From contig JANWWZ010000008.1 in assembly GCA_025057115.1 (NCBI GenBank), positions 53,286 through 117,285 of the forward strand: a stretch of 64,000 nucleotides of DNA, read 5' to 3'. Shown here piece after piece: positions 63,580 through 64,000 of this stretch (positions are counted from its first letter, which is position 1; every line of letters begins with the position of its first letter). This stretch comes from Bernardetiaceae bacterium (GTDB taxonomy: Bacteria > Bacteroidota > Bacteroidia > Cytophagales > Thermoflexibacteraceae). The notes below the pieces were generated by a model. It did not search any database. It saw nothing but the letters and a program-made list of their open reading frames with translations, and had not been told where the DNA came from. The position numbers were made by a program, and so were the translations under genes.

Positions 63580-64000
63580 TTACAATTGAGGGATTCCAAA
63601 GTAAAAAGTAATATTTGACCTTGCTTGGTGCTCAGCGCCATCTCCCAGTTTGTCATAAATCAGCAGTCCGTTCAAGAAAGCGACGCATTTTCTTTTTCCT
63701 TATTATTTTGTAAATAAAATCTGGATAAACGGCATACTCCCGCCTGTTTTGCTGAGTGTAGACTTGATAAACCTCAGGCGGATTGCTTAAAATGGCAAGG
63801 TCAAAGTCTAAAAATCATTGCAAGTTGTTATCAGAAGTGGAAGCGTGCCGCCACGCGGCGAGAATATAAGTACTAATTTTAAATCCGTAGTTAGAAGAGA
63901 TACATCTTTGAACATTTCTACAACCAGTTTGGCACTGCGTTTTTCGTTATCGCACCCAGGTTTACAAACCGCATCGTGAAACCAAATGCTAAGAAAAATA
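63580..64000 (-). pseudogene. Decayed HD-superfamily phosphohydrolase gene
   Basis: Reading the minus strand from the window edge gives IWFHDAVCKPGCDNEKRSAKL, the start of the metal-dependent HD phosphohydrolase core (HD plus DNExxSA). A frameshift near 63870 moves to a second frame reading YILAAWRHAS, then an in-frame TGA after NNLQ, then FLDFDLAIL and EVYQVYTQQNRREYAVYPDF, and a further shift near 63690 leads to LIYDKLGDGAEHQARSNITF. The product would be inactive. The start lies beyond the window, so sequence errors or a truncated view cannot be ruled out, but three separate lesions favour a pseudogene. Confidence 0.8.

Overview
The window looks like a chromosome segment of a Bacteroidota bacterium, most likely of the Cytophagales type. 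The evidence is a SusC/SusD outer-membrane pair, a large secreted protein with a type IX secretion C-terminal tail, DUF4199 and DUF3299 proteins, TonB-dependent receptors, lipoproteins ending in xSSC lipoboxes, and promoters of the Bacteroidota form TTG-N19-21-TAnnTTTG instead of -35/-10 boxes. The sequence leans A+T-rich. No phage, plasmid, CRISPR or intact insertion sequence was seen. Almost all of it is core metabolism and housekeeping with small Bacteroidota-specific genes between.

Layout. 1-695 is a gene-free cluster of palindromic repeats. 696-6.1 kb has fructose-1,6-bisphosphatase, an OsmC protein, a secreted hypothetical, a ViaA-like VWA protein and phosphofructokinase; a second, decayed copy of the repeat lies between the last two, flanked by a duplicated tail of the VWA gene. 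6.2-15.2 kb has a secreted VWA protein, glutamate synthase large subunit, an FtsE-like ATPase and a TrkH/KtrB potassium transporter. 15.3-17.6 kb is a coiled-coil protein / zapA / rny cluster with a 6S-like RNA candidate before rny. 17.8-22.1 kb has an Rpn-type nuclease, a MarR regulator, an acidic hypothetical, purB and rnz. 22.2-29.5 kb has the 1315-residue T9SS cargo, a DUF4199/DUF3299 pair, argH and a small hypothetical. 29.6-33.0 kb is one multidomain ThuA/sugar-dehydrogenase/PKD/cytochrome c protein. 33.2-39.7 kb has tRNA-Leu, a sirtuin overlapping a glycosyltransferase, polA, a STAS-like protein, a DUF2237 protein and a thioesterase. 40.1-46.5 kb has an NlpC/P60 lipoprotein, nupC, a second STAS-like protein, a prephenate-dehydrogenase-like gene, a methyltransferase and an acyl-CoA dehydrogenase with a two-palindrome control region. 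47.2-53.7 kb has susC/susD and a histidine-kinase-like protein without an ATPase domain. 53.7-57.2 kb is the str operon (rpsL-rpsG-fusA-rpsJ, minus strand), then tRNA-Pro. 57.6-63.4 kb has a TonB receptor with its partner lipoprotein under a doubled operator, an FeS-type photolyase and a serine hydrolase. The right edge holds a frameshifted HD-phosphohydrolase pseudogene.

How genes work together. fbp and pfkA are opposing steps of gluconeogenesis and glycolysis. rpsL-rpsG-fusA-rpsJ is one translation operon, but it stops at rpsJ and does not run into rplC. The sirtuin and glycosyltransferase overlap by four bases and the DUF4199/DUF3299 genes by one, so both pairs are probably translationally coupled. 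susC/susD form a nutrient importer. The 57.6 kb receptor and lipoprotein look like a metal-type uptake unit controlled by a Fur-family-style repressor (inferred).

The least ordinary signals are the repeat family that duplicates gene ends, the doubled palindromic operators before the acyl-CoA dehydrogenase and before the TonB receptor, the 6S-like RNA candidate, the ATPase-less kinase and the HD pseudogene. No wholly new multi-gene system was recognised.
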